DNA of 42,371 nucleotides from Actinobacteria bacterium OK074 (lineage in GTDB: Bacteria > Actinomycetota > Actinomycetes > Streptomycetales > Streptomycetaceae): assembly GCA_001298575.1 (NCBI GenBank), contig LJCV01000092.1, positions 1 through 42,371 of the forward strand, read 5' to 3'. The notes beneath the pieces were generated by a model, which saw only the letters and a program-made list of their open reading frames with translations, did no database searches and was not told where the DNA came from. The position numbers and the translations under genes are program-made. Shown here one piece after another: positions 8,357-17,678 of the stretch. Every line of letters begins with the position of its first letter. Positions within the stretch are counted from its first letter, which is position 1.

Positions 8357-9718
8357 ATGGATCCCGAAGTCCACCCCAGACCGTCCGGGCCGACCACGCC
8401 ATCCGGGTACCCGAGCAGGCGCCGGTTCCTCGGCGCCGGTGCCGGTGCCCTGCTCACCACCGGCCTCGCCGGGTCCCTCACCGCCTGCGGCTCCGGTTCG
8501 GGCTCGGGCAGCGGCGGTTCGATCACCGCCTTCACCTACGGCGACGACGCGGCCAAGGTGCAGCAGGCGTCCGTCGACCGGTTCAACAAGTCGGCCGCCG
8601 CGAAGAAGGCGGGCGGCACCGTCAAGCTGGAGAAGGTGCCGGGCACCGACTACTCGGCCAAGCTGCGCACGGCGATGGGCTCGCCCAACCAGCCGGACGT
8701 GTTCTTCAACTGGGGCGGCGGCTCGATCACCGCGTACCGGGACTCCAAGCAGTTGGTCGACCTGACCGACACCATCAAGGGCGACCCGGTCCTCAAGGAC
8801 GGTTTCCTGCCGTCGGTGCTCGCCGCGGGCGGGCTCGAAGGCCGCGACTACGGCATCCCGATGCGCGGCATGCAGCCGGTGATCCTCTTCTACAACAAGT
8901 CCGTCTTCGCCGAGCACAAGCTCCAACCGCCCAAGACCTGGGACCAGTTGCTCGACATCAACACCAAGCTGAAGAAGGCGGGGATCACCCCGTTCGCGCT
9001 CGGCGGCGCGGACGTGTGGCCGGAGCTGATGTGGCTGGAGTACCTGGTCGACCGGATCGGCGGCCCGGACGTCTTCGCCAAGGTCAAGGACGGCGACGCC
9101 GGCGGCTGGGGCGACCCGGCGGTCCTGAAGGCGGCCCAGATCGTCAAGGAACTCATCGACGACGGCACCTTCGGCAAGGGCTTCAGCTCCGTGTCGTACG
9201 TCAACGGCGGCGCCCCCGCGCTGTTCGCCCGGGGCAAGGCGGCGATGCACCTGATGGGTTCGTGGGAGTACTCGACGCAGCTGGGCCAGTTCCCCGACTT
9301 CGCGAAGAAGAACCTGGGCTGGGCGCGGTTCCCGGAGTTCGAGGGCGGCACGGGGGACGTCCGCGACGTCGTCGGCAACCCCACCAACTACTGGTCCATC
9401 AACGCCCGTACGGGCAACGAGGACCTGGCCGTCGGCTTCCTGCGGGACGCGGCCTCGGAGGCGTACGCGCAGTCCCTCATCGACAACGGCGACGTGCCGA
9501 CGACGTCCAACGCGGAGAAGCTGCTGGCCTCGGCGCCCAACCCGGAGTACGCCACGTTCCAGTACCAGCTGGTGCAGAACGCGCCCGCGTTCACGCTGAG
9601 TTGGGACCAGGCGCTGGACCCGGACCTCTCCACGCCGCTGCACACGGAGATCAACAAGCTGTTCGTCGGGCAGTCGTCACCGAGCCAGTTCGTGTCCGGG
9701 CTCAAGGGGTTGAAGTGA
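8357..9718 (+). CDS. bxlE: Extracellular solute-binding lipoprotein (family 1), xylo-oligosaccharide ABC transporter
   Basis: A 453-aa protein from ATG 8357, preceded by GAGAGGTG. A start at 8306 would place coding sequence across the operator dyads. The signal is Tat-like (SRRRFLG) and ends in a lipobox LTAC, followed by a Gly/Ser linker. The mature domain has the family-1 sugar-binding-protein layout, including [34 protein letters not shown] and a C-terminal GLKGLK. It captures sugar oligomers outside the membrane for the two permeases that follow; no ATPase gene is present, so it probably uses the shared MsiK-type ATPase encoded elsewhere. The GTG of the next gene overlaps its TGA by 4 bases. 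Confidence 0.93.
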   Translation: MDPEVHPRPSGPTTPSGYPSRRRFLGAGAGALLTTGLAGSLTACGSGSGSGSGGSITAFTYGDDAAKVQQASVDRFNKSAAAKKAGGTVKLEKVPGTDYSAKLRTAMGSPNQPDVFFNWGGGSITAYRDSKQLVDLTDTIKGDPVLKDGFLPSVLAAGGLEGRDYGIPMRGMQPVILFYNKSVFAEHKLQPPKTWDQLLDINTKLKKAGITPFALGGADVWPELMWLEYLVDRIGGPDVFAKVKDGDAGGWGDPAVLKAAQIVKELIDDGTFGKGFSSVSYVNGGAPALFARGKAAMHLMGSWEYSTQLGQFPDFAKKNLGWARFPEFEGGTGDVRDVVGNPTNYWSINARTGNEDLAVGFLRDAASEAYAQSLIDNGDVPTTSNAEKLLASAPNPEYATFQYQLVQNAPAFTLSWDQALDPDLSTPLHTEINKLFVGQSSPSQFVSGLKGLK

Positions 9719-10632
9719 CGCGAGCGGCCCGAGGGGGTGAAGCGAGCGGTACGGCGACAGCTGAGGTGGGGCCTGCGCGCAGGAACCGCATGGGCCGGCC
9801 GCACGCCGTGTGGGCCCTGCCCGGCGTGCTGTTCTTCGCGTTCTTCGCCGTCGCCCCCATGGTGCTGGCCTTCTACCTCTCCTTCACCAGCTGGAACGGT
9901 CTGGGCGACCCGAAGCCGGTCGGCCTCGACAACTGGAAGAAGCTGGTCGACGACCCCCGGCTGACCCAATCCCTCACCATCACCGTGCTGTTGACGCTGG
10001 CGAGCTGGGCCTTCCAGACGCTCGCCGCACTGCTGCTCGGCGTGTGGGCGGCGGGCCGCCAGCGCAACCGGGCCGTGCTGTCGGCGGTGTTCTTCGTCCC
10101 GTTCCTGCTCTCCTCCACCGCCATCGCCCTGCTGTTCTACGCGCTGCTCGACCCGAACTTCGGCATCATCCGCAAGGACACGCTGAGTTCGTCCAGCGGC
10201 GCGTTCCTCGCGATCGTCTTCGTCGGCGGCTGGCAGTTCATCCCGTTCCACACGCTGATCTACCAGGGCGGCGCCCGGCAGATCCCGGACGTCCTCTACC
10301 AGGCGGCGGCCATCGACGGCGCGGGCCGCTACCGCCAGTTCTTCTCGATCACGCTGCCCCAACTCCGGCACACGGCAACGACGTCGAGCGTCCTGATGAT
10401 CGTCGGCTCGCTCACCTACTTCGAGACGGTGCTGATCCTGACCCAGGGCGGCCCGGGCACGGACACCGCGATCCTGCCGTACCTGATGTACGAGGCGGGC
10501 TTCAAGTCGTACGACTTCGGCTACGCGAGCGCCATCGCGTCGTTCCTGGTGGTGGCCGCGACCGTGCTGTCGCTGCTGCTGGTCCGGCTGACCGGGTTCG
10601 GCTCCATGCGCAGTACCCGCGAAGGGATGTGA
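9715..10632 (+). CDS. bxlF: ABC sugar permease (MalF-like)
   Basis: A 305-aa membrane protein from GTG 9715, translationally coupled to the binding-protein gene. After a hydrophilic tail of about 25 residues, six membrane segments can be followed, beginning at [20 protein letters not shown]. The cytoplasmic EAA loop reads [21 protein letters not shown] (about residues 192-212), which docks the ATPase. ATG at 9790 is a possible shorter start. It forms the translocation channel with the following permease, and the context indicates xylo-oligosaccharides. Confidence 0.93.
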   Translation: MTRAARGGEASGTATAEVGPARRNRMGRPHAVWALPGVLFFAFFAVAPMVLAFYLSFTSWNGLGDPKPVGLDNWKKLVDDPRLTQSLTITVLLTLASWAFQTLAALLLGVWAAGRQRNRAVLSAVFFVPFLLSSTAIALLFYALLDPNFGIIRKDTLSSSSGAFLAIVFVGGWQFIPFHTLIYQGGARQIPDVLYQAAAIDGAGRYRQFFSITLPQLRHTATTSSVLMIVGSLTYFETVLILTQGGPGTDTAILPYLMYEAGFKSYDFGYASAIASFLVVAATVLSLLLVRLTGFGSMRSTREGM

Positions 10633-10636
10633 CGGA

Positions 10637-11551
10637 GTGTCACACGATACGTTGCCGCGTCCCGCGACCGGGCCGGGGGCCCAGGAGGAGCCGCCGGTGC
10701 GTCCCGGGCCCGCCCGCCGACGCCGGCCGCACTGGAGCAGGCGCCCCAACCCCGTTGCGGGACTGGGCAGTCTGCTGTGGCTGGCGGTCGTGCTGGTGCC
10801 GATCTACGCCATGCTCTCGGCCTCCCTCACCCGCCGGGACGAGGCGCTCGGCTCCAACCCCCTGAAGCCGCCCGCGCATCCGACCCTCGACAACTACAAC
10901 ACCGTTCTGCACAACGGCTTCTGGCACTTCCTGGTGAACACGGCGGTGGTCGCGGTGGCCGTCGTGGCGATCGTGCTGGCGCTGTGCGTGCCGCTCGCCT
11001 ACTCGGCCGTGCGCACCCGCACCCGGTGGTCGGGCGCGGCCTTCCGGACGTTCCTGCTCGGCATCGCCGTCCCGGCCCAGGCGGTCGTGGTCCCGCTGTA
11101 CCTGATGATCGCCAAACTCGGCCTGTACGACAGCCTGTTGGCGGTCATCCTGCCGACGGCGGCCTTCGCGATGCCGGTGTCGGTACTGATCCTCACGGGC
11201 ACCCTCAGAGACGTCTCGGAGGACCTGTACGAGGCGATGGCCCTGGACGGCGCGTCCCCGCAGCGCATGCTGTTCCAGCTGGTGATCCCGCTGGCCAAGG
11301 GCGGCATCGGCACCGTCGTCATCTACTCCGCGCTCCAGGCGTGGAACGGCTTCCTCTTCCCGCTGATCTTCACCCAGTCCGACGGCCCGCGCGTGCTGAC
11401 CCTCGGACTGTTCAACTACGTCAGCCAGTTCGGCGTGAACATACCCGCCCTGCTGGCCTCGGTCGTTCTGTCCGGCATCCCGATCTTCGCCGTGTACCTG
11501 GTGGCCCGCCGGGCGCTGGTGGGCGGGCTGATGGGCATGGGCGGCAAGTGA
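10637..11551 (+). CDS. bxlG: ABC sugar permease (MalG-like)
   Basis: A 304-aa membrane protein from GTG 10637, 4 bp after the stop of the preceding permease. An N-terminal Pro/Arg-rich tail precedes six membrane segments starting at LGSLLWLAVVLVPIYAMLSA. The EAA loop is YEAMALDGASPQRMLFQLVIP. It is the second channel subunit. A 79-bp gap with two dyads separates it from the beta-xylosidase gene. Confidence 0.93.
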   Translation: MSHDTLPRPATGPGAQEEPPVRPGPARRRRPHWSRRPNPVAGLGSLLWLAVVLVPIYAMLSASLTRRDEALGSNPLKPPAHPTLDNYNTVLHNGFWHFLVNTAVVAVAVVAIVLALCVPLAYSAVRTRTRWSGAAFRTFLLGIAVPAQAVVVPLYLMIAKLGLYDSLLAVILPTAAFAMPVSVLILTGTLRDVSEDLYEAMALDGASPQRMLFQLVIPLAKGGIGTVVIYSALQAWNGFLFPLIFTQSDGPRVLTLGLFNYVSQFGVNIPALLASVVLSGIPIFAVYLVARRALVGGLMGMGGK

Positions 11552-11566
11552 CCACCACGCACGCAC

Positions 11567-11605
11567 AGTTGATCAACTCCCTTGTTGAAACCAGCACTTC
11601 AACAA
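11567..11605. promoter_or_regulatory. Two dyads between the permease and beta-xylosidase genes
   Basis: A perfect 12-bp palindrome, AGTTGATCAACT (11567-11578), is followed by TTGTTGAA-8 nt-TTCAACAA (11582-11589 and 11598-11605). Both are AT-rich against the background and lie 26-64 bp before the GH3 ATG. They could be an operator for an internal promoter or an RNA hairpin that sets the expression step from transporter to enzyme. They do not contain the CGAA/TTCG element used upstream. Confidence 0.6.
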
Positions 11606-11630
11606 CTTCCCTGACCCTGACGGGAGTTTC

Positions 11631-14051
11631 ATGACCACCGCTCCTTGGCGCGACCCCGCCCTGTCCCCCGCCGCCCGCGTCGACGACCTGCTCGCCCGGA
11701 TGACCCTGGAGGAGAAGACCGCCCAACTGTACGGCGTCTGGGTGGGTGCCGGCACGGACGGCGACGGGGTCGCCCCGCTCCAGGCGGAGATGACAGCCGA
11801 GTACGACTGGGACACGCTGATCACCAAGGGCCTTGGCCAGCTGACCCGTTGCTTCGGTACGGCCCCGGTGGACCCGGCGGCGGGCGCCCGTTCGCTGGCC
11901 CGTGCGCAGGAGCGCATCGCCGCCGCGAACCGCTTCGGCATCCCCGCAATCGCGCACGAGGAGTGCCTGGCGGGCTTCACCGCGTGGCGGGCCACCGCGT
12001 ACCCGGTACCGCTGGCCTGGGGCGCCTCCTGGGACCCGGAGCTGGTGGCGGAGGTGGGCCGGCGCATCGGGCGGGACATGGCGTCGGTCGGCGTCCACCA
12101 GGGCCTGGCCCCCGTGCTTGACGTGGTCCGCGACCCGCGCTGGGGACGGGTCGAGGAGACGATCGGCGAGGACCCGTACCTGGTGGGCACGGTGGGCGCG
12201 GCCTACGTGCGGGGGCTGGAGTCGGCGGGGATCGTGGCCACGCTCAAGCACTTCGCGGGGTACGCGGCCTCGGCGGGCGCCCGCAACCTGGCGCCGGTGC
12301 GGGCGGGCGTACGGGAGTTCGCGGACGTGGTGCTGCCGCCGTTCGAGACCGCGTTGCGGGAGGGCGGGGCGCGGTCGGTGATGGCGGCGTACAACGAGAC
12401 GGACGGGGTGCCCGCGTCGGCTGACCCGCACCTGCTGACCCAACTCCTGCGCGAGGACTGGGGGTTCACCGGCACGGTGGTCTCGGACTACTTCGGCGTC
12501 GGCTTCCTCCAGACCCAGCACCGGGTCGCCGCCACCCCGGCCCAGGCGGCCCACGCGGCACTCGCGGCCGGGGTGGACGTGGAGCTGCCGTCGGTGCGCT
12601 GCTTCGGGGACGCGCTGGTGGCCGCGGTGCGGGCGGGCGAGGTGCCGCAGGAGCTGATCGACCGGGCGGCGCGGCGGGTGCTGGCGCAGAAGTGCGCGTT
12701 GGGGTTGCTGGACGAGGGGTGGCGGGCGGAACCGGCGGCGCTCGGCGGGGCGGCTGGTGGGGCGACTGCCGGGGCGCTCGGCGGAACTCCCGGCGAGGCG
12801 CCCGGCACAACTCTCGCCGCGCACCAGCCGTCCAGCGCACAGACGCCCGCAACCGTAGACCTGGACCCACCCGCCAACCGCGCCATCGCCCGCCAACTGG
12901 CCGAAGAATCCATCGTGTTGCTGGCCAACCCGGACGCCCTGCTCCCCCTCCCCACCGACGCCCGGATCGCGGTCGTGGGCCCCCGGGCGGACGACCCCCT
13001 CGCCATGCTCGGCTGCTACTCCTTCCCCTCGCACGTGCTGCCGCAGCACCCGGGGACCCCGCTCGGTCTGGAGATCCCCACGGTGCTCGCCGCCCTGCGC
13101 ACCGAACTCCCGGACGCCAAGGTGACGTTCGCCGAGGGCTGCCCGACCTCCGACCCGGACCCGTCCGGCATCCCGGAGGCGGTGGCGCGGGCGGCGGAGG
13201 CGGACGTGTGCGTGGCGGTGCTCGGCGACCGGGCGGGCCTGTTCGGGCGGGGCACCTCGGGCGAGGGCTGCGACGTAGGGGATCTGCGACTGCCCGGCGT
13301 ACAGGCGGAGTTGCTGGACGCGCTGGTGGCGACGGGCGTGCCGGTGGTGCTGGTGCTGCTCACCGGCCGCCCCTACGCGCTGGGCCGCTGGCACGGTCGA
13401 CTGGCCGCGGCCGTACAGGCTTTCTTTCCCGGGGAGGAGGGCGGCCCGGCGGTGGCGGGAGTGCTGTCGGGCCGCGTCAACCCGTCGGGGCGGCTGCCGG
13501 TGAGCGTGCCGCGGCTGCCCGGGGGCCAGCCGTGGACGTATCTCCAGCCGCCGCTGGGCCTGGCGGGCACGTCGAGCAGCCTGGACCCGACCCCGCTGCA
13601 CGCCTTCGGGCACGGGCTGTCGTACACGGCGTTCACGTGGGCGGACTTCACGCGGACAACGGCGGAGGCGGCCAACATCCCCACGGACGACGGGAGTTAC
13701 GAGGTCTCCGTCACCGTCCGCAACGCGGGACCGCGGCCGGGCGCGGAGGTCGTCCAGCTGTATCTGCACGACCCGGTGGCGTCGGTGACCCGGCCGGACG
13801 TCCGCCTGATCGGTTACCGGCGCGTGGAGTTGGCGCCGGGCGAGTCGACGCGCGTGACGTTCGGCTTCCACGTGGACCTGGCGTCCTTCACCGACCGCGC
13901 CGGCCGCCGCGTCGTCGAACCGGGCGCCCTGGAACTGCGGTTGGCCGCCTCCAGCGCGGACGTACGGCACACCACCCACCTCACCCTGACCGGCCCGGTC
14001 CGCGAACTCGGCCCCGCACGACGGCTGGTGTGCGAGACGCGGGCGGAGTGA
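11631..14051 (+). CDS. bxlA: Cytoplasmic beta-xylosidase/beta-glucosidase, GH3
   Basis: An 806-aa protein from ATG 11631 without a signal peptide. The GH3 N-terminal barrel (about residues 10-350) has the substrate-binding KHFAGY block (206-211) and nucleophile Asp286 in TVVSDYFGV. The GH3 C-terminal alpha/beta domain (about 410-640) contains the GLFGRGTSGEGCD region, and a fibronectin-III-like domain (about 700-775) closes the protein. An Ala/Gly/Pro-rich insert (about 362-405) separates the first two domains. In bxl operons this enzyme releases xylose from imported xylo-oligosaccharides. The family also includes beta-glucosidases and arabinosidases, so the xylan assignment rests on the operon and the neighbouring xylanase. 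Confidence 0.93.
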   Translation: MTTAPWRDPALSPAARVDDLLARMTLEEKTAQLYGVWVGAGTDGDGVAPLQAEMTAEYDWDTLITKGLGQLTRCFGTAPVDPAAGARSLARAQERIAAANRFGIPAIAHEECLAGFTAWRATAYPVPLAWGASWDPELVAEVGRRIGRDMASVGVHQGLAPVLDVVRDPRWGRVEETIGEDPYLVGTVGAAYVRGLESAGIVATLKHFAGYAASAGARNLAPVRAGVREFADVVLPPFETALREGGARSVMAAYNETDGVPASADPHLLTQLLREDWGFTGTVVSDYFGVGFLQTQHRVAATPAQAAHAALAAGVDVELPSVRCFGDALVAAVRAGEVPQELIDRAARRVLAQKCALGLLDEGWRAEPAALGGAAGGATAGALGGTPGEAPGTTLAAHQPSSAQTPATVDLDPPANRAIARQLAEESIVLLANPDALLPLPTDARIAVVGPRADDPLAMLGCYSFPSHVLPQHPGTPLGLEIPTVLAALRTELPDAKVTFAEGCPTSDPDPSGIPEAVARAAEADVCVAVLGDRAGLFGRGTSGEGCDVGDLRLPGVQAELLDALVATGVPVVLVLLTGRPYALGRWHGRLAAAVQAFFPGEEGGPAVAGVLSGRVNPSGRLPVSVPRLPGGQPWTYLQPPLGLAGTSSSLDPTPLHAFGHGLSYTAFTWADFTRTTAEAANIPTDDGSYEVSVTVRNAGPRPGAEVVQLYLHDPVASVTRPDVRLIGYRRVELAPGESTRVTFGFHVDLASFTDRAGRRVVEPGALELRLAASSADVRHTTHLTLTGPVRELGPARRLVCETRAE

Positions 14052-14061
14052 ACATGACCGC

Positions 14062-14211
14062 ATGAACCGTCCCCCGCTCCTGTGGCGCCTGGCCTACGGG
14101 TCACGGCGCCGCCCGGCCGTTGTCCGCCTCCTGGCCCGCTGGGCGGTGCGCTGCGGCGCCCGCATCAGGGAACTGGCGGTCGCCGATCACGGCCCGTCGG
14201 TGATGCTGTGA
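14062..14211 (+). CDS. Possible 49-aa basic small protein
   Basis: ATG 14062 to TGA 14211, 10 bp after the beta-xylosidase stop. The peptide is arginine-rich (MNRPPLLWRLAYGSRRRPAV at the start) with a predicted helix in the middle. Third codon positions are mostly G or C as in real genes here. There is no clear ribosome-binding site, and it may simply be the transcribed tail of the operon. I do not recognise a family. Confidence 0.3.
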   Translation: MNRPPLLWRLAYGSRRRPAVVRLLARWAVRCGARIRELAVADHGPSVML

Positions 14212-14263
14212 CGCGGGGGCACCCCCGGGACACAGGAAACCTTCTAACAAAATTATCATCGAA

Positions 14264-14275
14264 ATTGTTAACAAT
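14264..14275. promoter_or_regulatory. Palindrome in the AT-rich promoter region of the esterase gene
   Basis: ATTGTTAACAAT, a perfect 12-bp palindrome, sits in the most AT-rich part of the 184-bp gap upstream of the esterase gene (about 14236-14277). A second, imperfect dyad (AACAAAATT...AAATTGTT, 14246-14269) overlaps it. This is a plausible operator for a regulator different from the LacI protein above, because no CGAA-N3-TTCG element is present. The regulator is not identifiable. Confidence 0.5.
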
Positions 14276-14395
14276 CTTGGGCTCCGACCGACAGTGTGGG
14301 ACGCGACTGAGCCGTACCGCCCCCCTGTCCTCGCCGCCGCCGAAGCGGTGGGCGGGTACGGCTGTGACCACGTACCCGCACAAGGAGGCCCACAG

Positions 14396-16174
14396 GTGGA
14401 CATCAACCGCAGGACGGTTGTCCGGAGCGTCACGGGCGCCGCGGCCCTGACCGCGTTCGGAATCGCCGAGGGCGCGGCAGGCACGGCTTTCGCCAGTACC
14501 TCGTCGTCGAGCAGCTCGTCGAAGAGTTCGTCGGACGGTTCGTCGAGCACGTCCTCGGCGTACTCGCTGGAGTTCGACTCCACCGCCTGGTCGTACGACG
14601 CGACCAACGACGTGTACTACCAGGTCGGGAAGGTGTACGTCACCAGCCCGGCCGCGTCGGACATCGAGAACCTGTCGATCTACGTGCCGGGCGCCTATCT
14701 GACGGCCACCGCGAACAGCGACGGGAGCACGTACACCGCGAAGCTCAACCGGAAGGGCACCGTCGGCCAGTACTCGGGACGCACGGCGCCGATCGTGATC
14801 CCGGTCAACACCCCCGGCTACGCCCAGCAGGCGCCGGCCACGTCGTACAGCTACAGCAGCGTGTCGCAGTACCTGGAGGCCGGGCTCGTCTACGTGTGGC
14901 CGGGCCTGCGCGGCCGGGACAGCTCGACCAGCACCCGCTCGGACGCGGCCCCCTGGGGCGTGACCGACCTGAAGGCCGCGATCCGGTTCCTCCGGTACAA
15001 CGAGAGCGTCCTGCCCGGCAGCACGGACGACATCATCCTGTTCGGCATGAGCGGCGGCGGCGCCCAGGACACCGTGGCGGGCACGTCCGGCGACAGCCCC
15101 CTGTTCCACCCGTACCTGCGCACGATCGGCGCGGCGATGGAGGACGCGAAGGGCCGGCCGCTCAGCGACGCGGTCGCCGGTGTCATGGCCTGGTGCCCGA
15201 TCACCAACCTGGCCGAGGCCAACCTGTCCTACGAGTGGAACATGGGCCAGTTCGCCTCGACCGACACGCGCGCCTCCACCACGTGGACCAGCGCCTACTC
15301 GGCGGACCTCGCGAAGGCGTGGCCCAAGTACCTCAACCGCCTGGGACTGCGCGACGAGCAGGGCAAGCGACTGGAGCTGACCGAGTCCAGCAGCGGCATC
15401 CACCTGGCCGGCAGCTACTACGACCACCTGATCGGGGTGATCACCACCTCGCTGAACCACTTCCTGTCCGACAACACCTTCCCGTACACCGTCACCACCC
15501 AGGGCGGCCCGCCCGGATCGGGCTCGACGGGCACCTCGACCACGTACGAGACGGTCGACGACTACATCGCCTACCTCAACACCGCCAGCACGTGGGTCAC
15601 TTACGACGCCACGACCAACACCGCCGCGGTGTCCGGCCTCGAAGGCTTCGTCAACAGCCAGAAGACCGCGAACAAGCCGGTCGGCGCGTTCGACGGGTAC
15701 TCCCGCGAGCAGGGCGAGAACAGCGTCTTCGCGATGGGGCTCGACGACCCGTCGCACTTCGCACCGCTCACGCGTGACGTCATCAAGGCGAACCAGACGA
15801 CGTACGCCACGTACTCCGACTGGGACTCCGCCTACGGCGCCGCGGCGTACGACAGCGACTTCGCCCAGAAGGACAGCGTCGGCAAGGACATGGCCTGGCG
15901 GGCCGACGCGTACAACCCGCTGTACTTCCTCTCGCCCGCCTTCGCCGGCTACCGGCAGTCGACGGTGGCGCCGCACTGGCGCATCCGCACCGGCATCATG
16001 CAGGGCGACACGGCCAACACCACTGAGATCAACCTCCAGTTGGCCCTCCAGAACTACGGCATCGGCGACGTGGACTTCGCCACTGTGTGGGCCTTGGCCC
16101 ACACCATGGCCGAGCGCACCGGCGACTCGACGACGAACTTCATCAGCTGGGTGGAGTCCGTGGTCAAGAAGTAA
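14396..16174 (+). CDS. Tat-secreted alpha/beta-hydrolase, subtype B tannase/feruloyl-esterase-like
   Basis: A 592-aa protein from GTG 14396 with AAGGAGG 7 nt upstream. The N-terminus NRRTVVRS plus a hydrophobic stretch is a twin-arginine signal, followed by a very Ser-rich linker (about residues 36-58). The alpha/beta-hydrolase has nucleophile Ser in FGMSGGGAQ (about 218-226), a likely acid in QGDTANTTEIN and His in WALAHTMAERTG near the C-terminus. The end of the protein matches the W-x3-H...FxxW pattern of subtype B tannases, which cleave gallate or feruloyl-type esters. Next to a xylanase and xylosidase, removal of phenolic esters from plant cell walls is reasonable, but substrate is inferred. 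The nucleophile elbow GMSGGG differs slightly from the usual GTSAGG. Confidence 0.75.
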   Translation: MDINRRTVVRSVTGAAALTAFGIAEGAAGTAFASTSSSSSSSKSSSDGSSSTSSAYSLEFDSTAWSYDATNDVYYQVGKVYVTSPAASDIENLSIYVPGAYLTATANSDGSTYTAKLNRKGTVGQYSGRTAPIVIPVNTPGYAQQAPATSYSYSSVSQYLEAGLVYVWPGLRGRDSSTSTRSDAAPWGVTDLKAAIRFLRYNESVLPGSTDDIILFGMSGGGAQDTVAGTSGDSPLFHPYLRTIGAAMEDAKGRPLSDAVAGVMAWCPITNLAEANLSYEWNMGQFASTDTRASTTWTSAYSADLAKAWPKYLNRLGLRDEQGKRLELTESSSGIHLAGSYYDHLIGVITTSLNHFLSDNTFPYTVTTQGGPPGSGSTGTSTTYETVDDYIAYLNTASTWVTYDATTNTAAVSGLEGFVNSQKTANKPVGAFDGYSREQGENSVFAMGLDDPSHFAPLTRDVIKANQTTYATYSDWDSAYGAAAYDSDFAQKDSVGKDMAWRADAYNPLYFLSPAFAGYRQSTVAPHWRIRTGIMQGDTANTTEINLQLALQNYGIGDVDFATVWALAHTMAERTGDSTTNFISWVESVVKK

Positions 16175-16193
16175 TCGCAGGTCCGGACACCCC

Positions 16194-16227
16194 GGGCGCC
16201 CGGCCGAGGTTCGTCGGTCGGGCGCCC
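16194..16227. terminator. Strong hairpin between convergent esterase and regulator genes
   Basis: Arms of 14 bp (GGGCGCCCGGCCGA and TCGGTCGGGCGCCC, one G-U pair) around a 6-nt loop, 20 nt after the esterase stop. No T-tract follows, which is common in streptomycete terminators. It lies between convergent genes and can act on both. Confidence 0.8.
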
Positions 16228-16230
16228 CAT

Positions 16231-16303
16231 CAGGGGCGCGGGGCTGTATCCGAATATGCGGCTCCGCCGCGTGGGCGCGACCAGCCCCCACCGACCCGCA
16301 GCT
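16231..16303. repeat. Streptomyces-type dispersed intergenic repeat, long form
   Basis: The sequence begins AGGGGCGCGGGGCTGTAT, has the inverted pair ATGCGGCTCCGCCGCGT in the middle, and ends GACCCGCAGC. I recall this module from many Streptomyces intergenic regions. A short form of the same family (start GGGGCGCGGGGAACTGCGCGA, end CCCGCAGC) is at 35879-35926. It immediately follows the hairpin at 16194-16227. Confidence 0.7.
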
Positions 16304-16346
16304 TCATCACCGGCCCGCAGACATCTCAGCACCCCCCGCGGAGCGC

Positions 16347-17678
16347 CTAGCGCACCTGCTCCGCCCGGCCGATCCGCCGCAGAACAACCTCCGCGTCCGC
16401 GTACCCCGCGAACGGCGCCAGCGCCCCCCGCGCCTCGTCCACCGCCCGTAGCACGATCCCCGCCCGCACCTCCTCCCGCATCCGCCCCAGCGCATCCCAG
16501 TGCCGGCACGCCTCGCTCAACCTCCCGACCTGCAACAACGCCTGTGCGGTCCGGGAGTGGCTGAGGGCGACCGCCCGCCGGTGGGTGGCCCCGCAGCGCT
16601 CAAGTCCCAGTCGCCACGCGCCGATTGCCCCGCCGCGGTCCTGGAGCAGCCACAGCGCGACGCCGACCCGGTAGGCGTAGGCGGTGTAGTGGTAGGTCGG
16701 GAACGCGCCGGGCCCGCCCGCCGCCTCCCGGGCCTGCGCCTCGGCCGCGCGCAGCACCCGCCGGGCGCCCACGCCGTCGCCCTCCAGCGCCCGCGCCACC
16801 CCCAACTGGGCGTGTACGAAGGCGCGTTGGGCGGACCCGAGGCGGCCGGTGCACTGCGCGGCGGCCTCCGCCGTCTGACGGGCGAGCGCGAGGTGGCCCA
16901 ACTCCTCGGCCTGGGCGCTGAGTGTGCTCATCACCATCGCCCAGGCGCCCGCGTCCCCCGCCTCGGCGGCCAGCCGCAGCGCGGCCAGGTGGTACTGCTG
17001 GGCGGCCCCGTGCAGCAGCGAGTCGGTGTGCATACGGCCGAGCAGGAACGCCAACCGGCTTGTCTCGCGCAGCAGTTCACGGTCCCGGCGGCCGGGTTCC
17101 ACGCGCAGCCAGGGCAGTACGGTGTCGGCGGCGTACGCGGCCAGCGCGGTGCGGCCGTAGTCGCCGCCGAAGGTGTCGAAGCCGTCGGCGCAGTGCCGGA
17201 CATGGGAGCGTACGGCCCCGGCGCGGCGGGCGCCGAGCGCGGTGGCGGGGGCGGCCGGTGCCGACTCGGCCGCGGTGGGCGGCCGTACCAGGGCGGACGG
17301 CAGCGGCAGATGGCGTACGGCGGTGGTGCGCAACTCCCCGGTGCCGTACGCGGCCAGCCGGTGCAGCGTGGCCGTCGGGTCCTCGTCGGGCGGCAACGGG
17401 TGCCCGTCGTCGGGGAATCCGGCCTCGGTGAGTGTGACGCACCGGCCGGTGCGGTGGCCGAGGACCTCGGTGACGTAACGCGGGACGGGCGGTTTGGGCG
17501 CGGCGCCGCGCAGCCAGTGCGCCACGGCCGAGCGGTCGTACGACAGGTGTCTGCCCTCCTGGGCGCCGCGCGCGTTGACCGCGCGGGCGAGGGCGTCCAG
17601 GGTGTAGTCGGCCTCGGCGAGCAGAGTGCGGAGCCGGACGTTGGGCCCACGCGGCACACGCGTCGCGGAGATGGTCAT
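16347..17678 (-). CDS. HTH regulator with C-terminal TPR-like repeats (NsdA-like)
   Basis: A 443-aa protein; ATG 17678 has CCGAGG at better spacing than the adjacent in-frame GTG 17681. The N-terminal 75 residues form a helix-turn-helix typical of a Streptomyces regulator family (VRLRTLLAEADYTLDALARA...SYDRSAVAHWLRG). The rest is Ala/Leu-rich and helical, in the style of tetratricopeptide repeats (EAGDAGAWAMVMSTLSAQAE, LARQTAEAAAQCTGRLGSAQ). NsdA, a repressor of differentiation and antibiotic production in S. coelicolor, has this layout. The gene is divergent from the MFS/NRPS/radical-SAM operon across a 365-bp gap, so it is a candidate controller of that operon; direct regulation is not shown. 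I see no TTA codon in it. Confidence 0.78.
   Translation of the reverse strand: MTISATRVPRGPNVRLRTLLAEADYTLDALARAVNARGAQEGRHLSYDRSAVAHWLRGAAPKPPVPRYVTEVLGHRTGRCVTLTEAGFPDDGHPLPPDEDPTATLHRLAAYGTGELRTTAVRHLPLPSALVRPPTAAESAPAAPATALGARRAGAVRSHVRHCADGFDTFGGDYGRTALAAYAADTVLPWLRVEPGRRDRELLRETSRLAFLLGRMHTDSLLHGAAQQYHLAALRLAAEAGDAGAWAMVMSTLSAQAEELGHLALARQTAEAAAQCTGRLGSAQRAFVHAQLGVARALEGDGVGARRVLRAAEAQAREAAGGPGAFPTYHYTAYAYRVGVALWLLQDRGGAIGAWRLGLERCGATHRRAVALSHSRTAQALLQVGRLSEACRHWDALGRMREEVRAGIVLRAVDEARGALAPFAGYADAEVVLRRIGRAEQVR

Noticed and set aside
7136..9643. Long minus-strand frame that could fuse the LacI regulator to upstream sequence (835 codons)
   Set aside because: The upstream part is antisense to the solute-binding protein. 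The LacI motif starts just after ATG 8221, and a promoter for the opposite gene lies in between.
16054..16509. Overlapping open frames at the end of the esterase gene
   Set aside because: They span a terminator hairpin and an intergenic repeat, and their products are repeat translations without family features.
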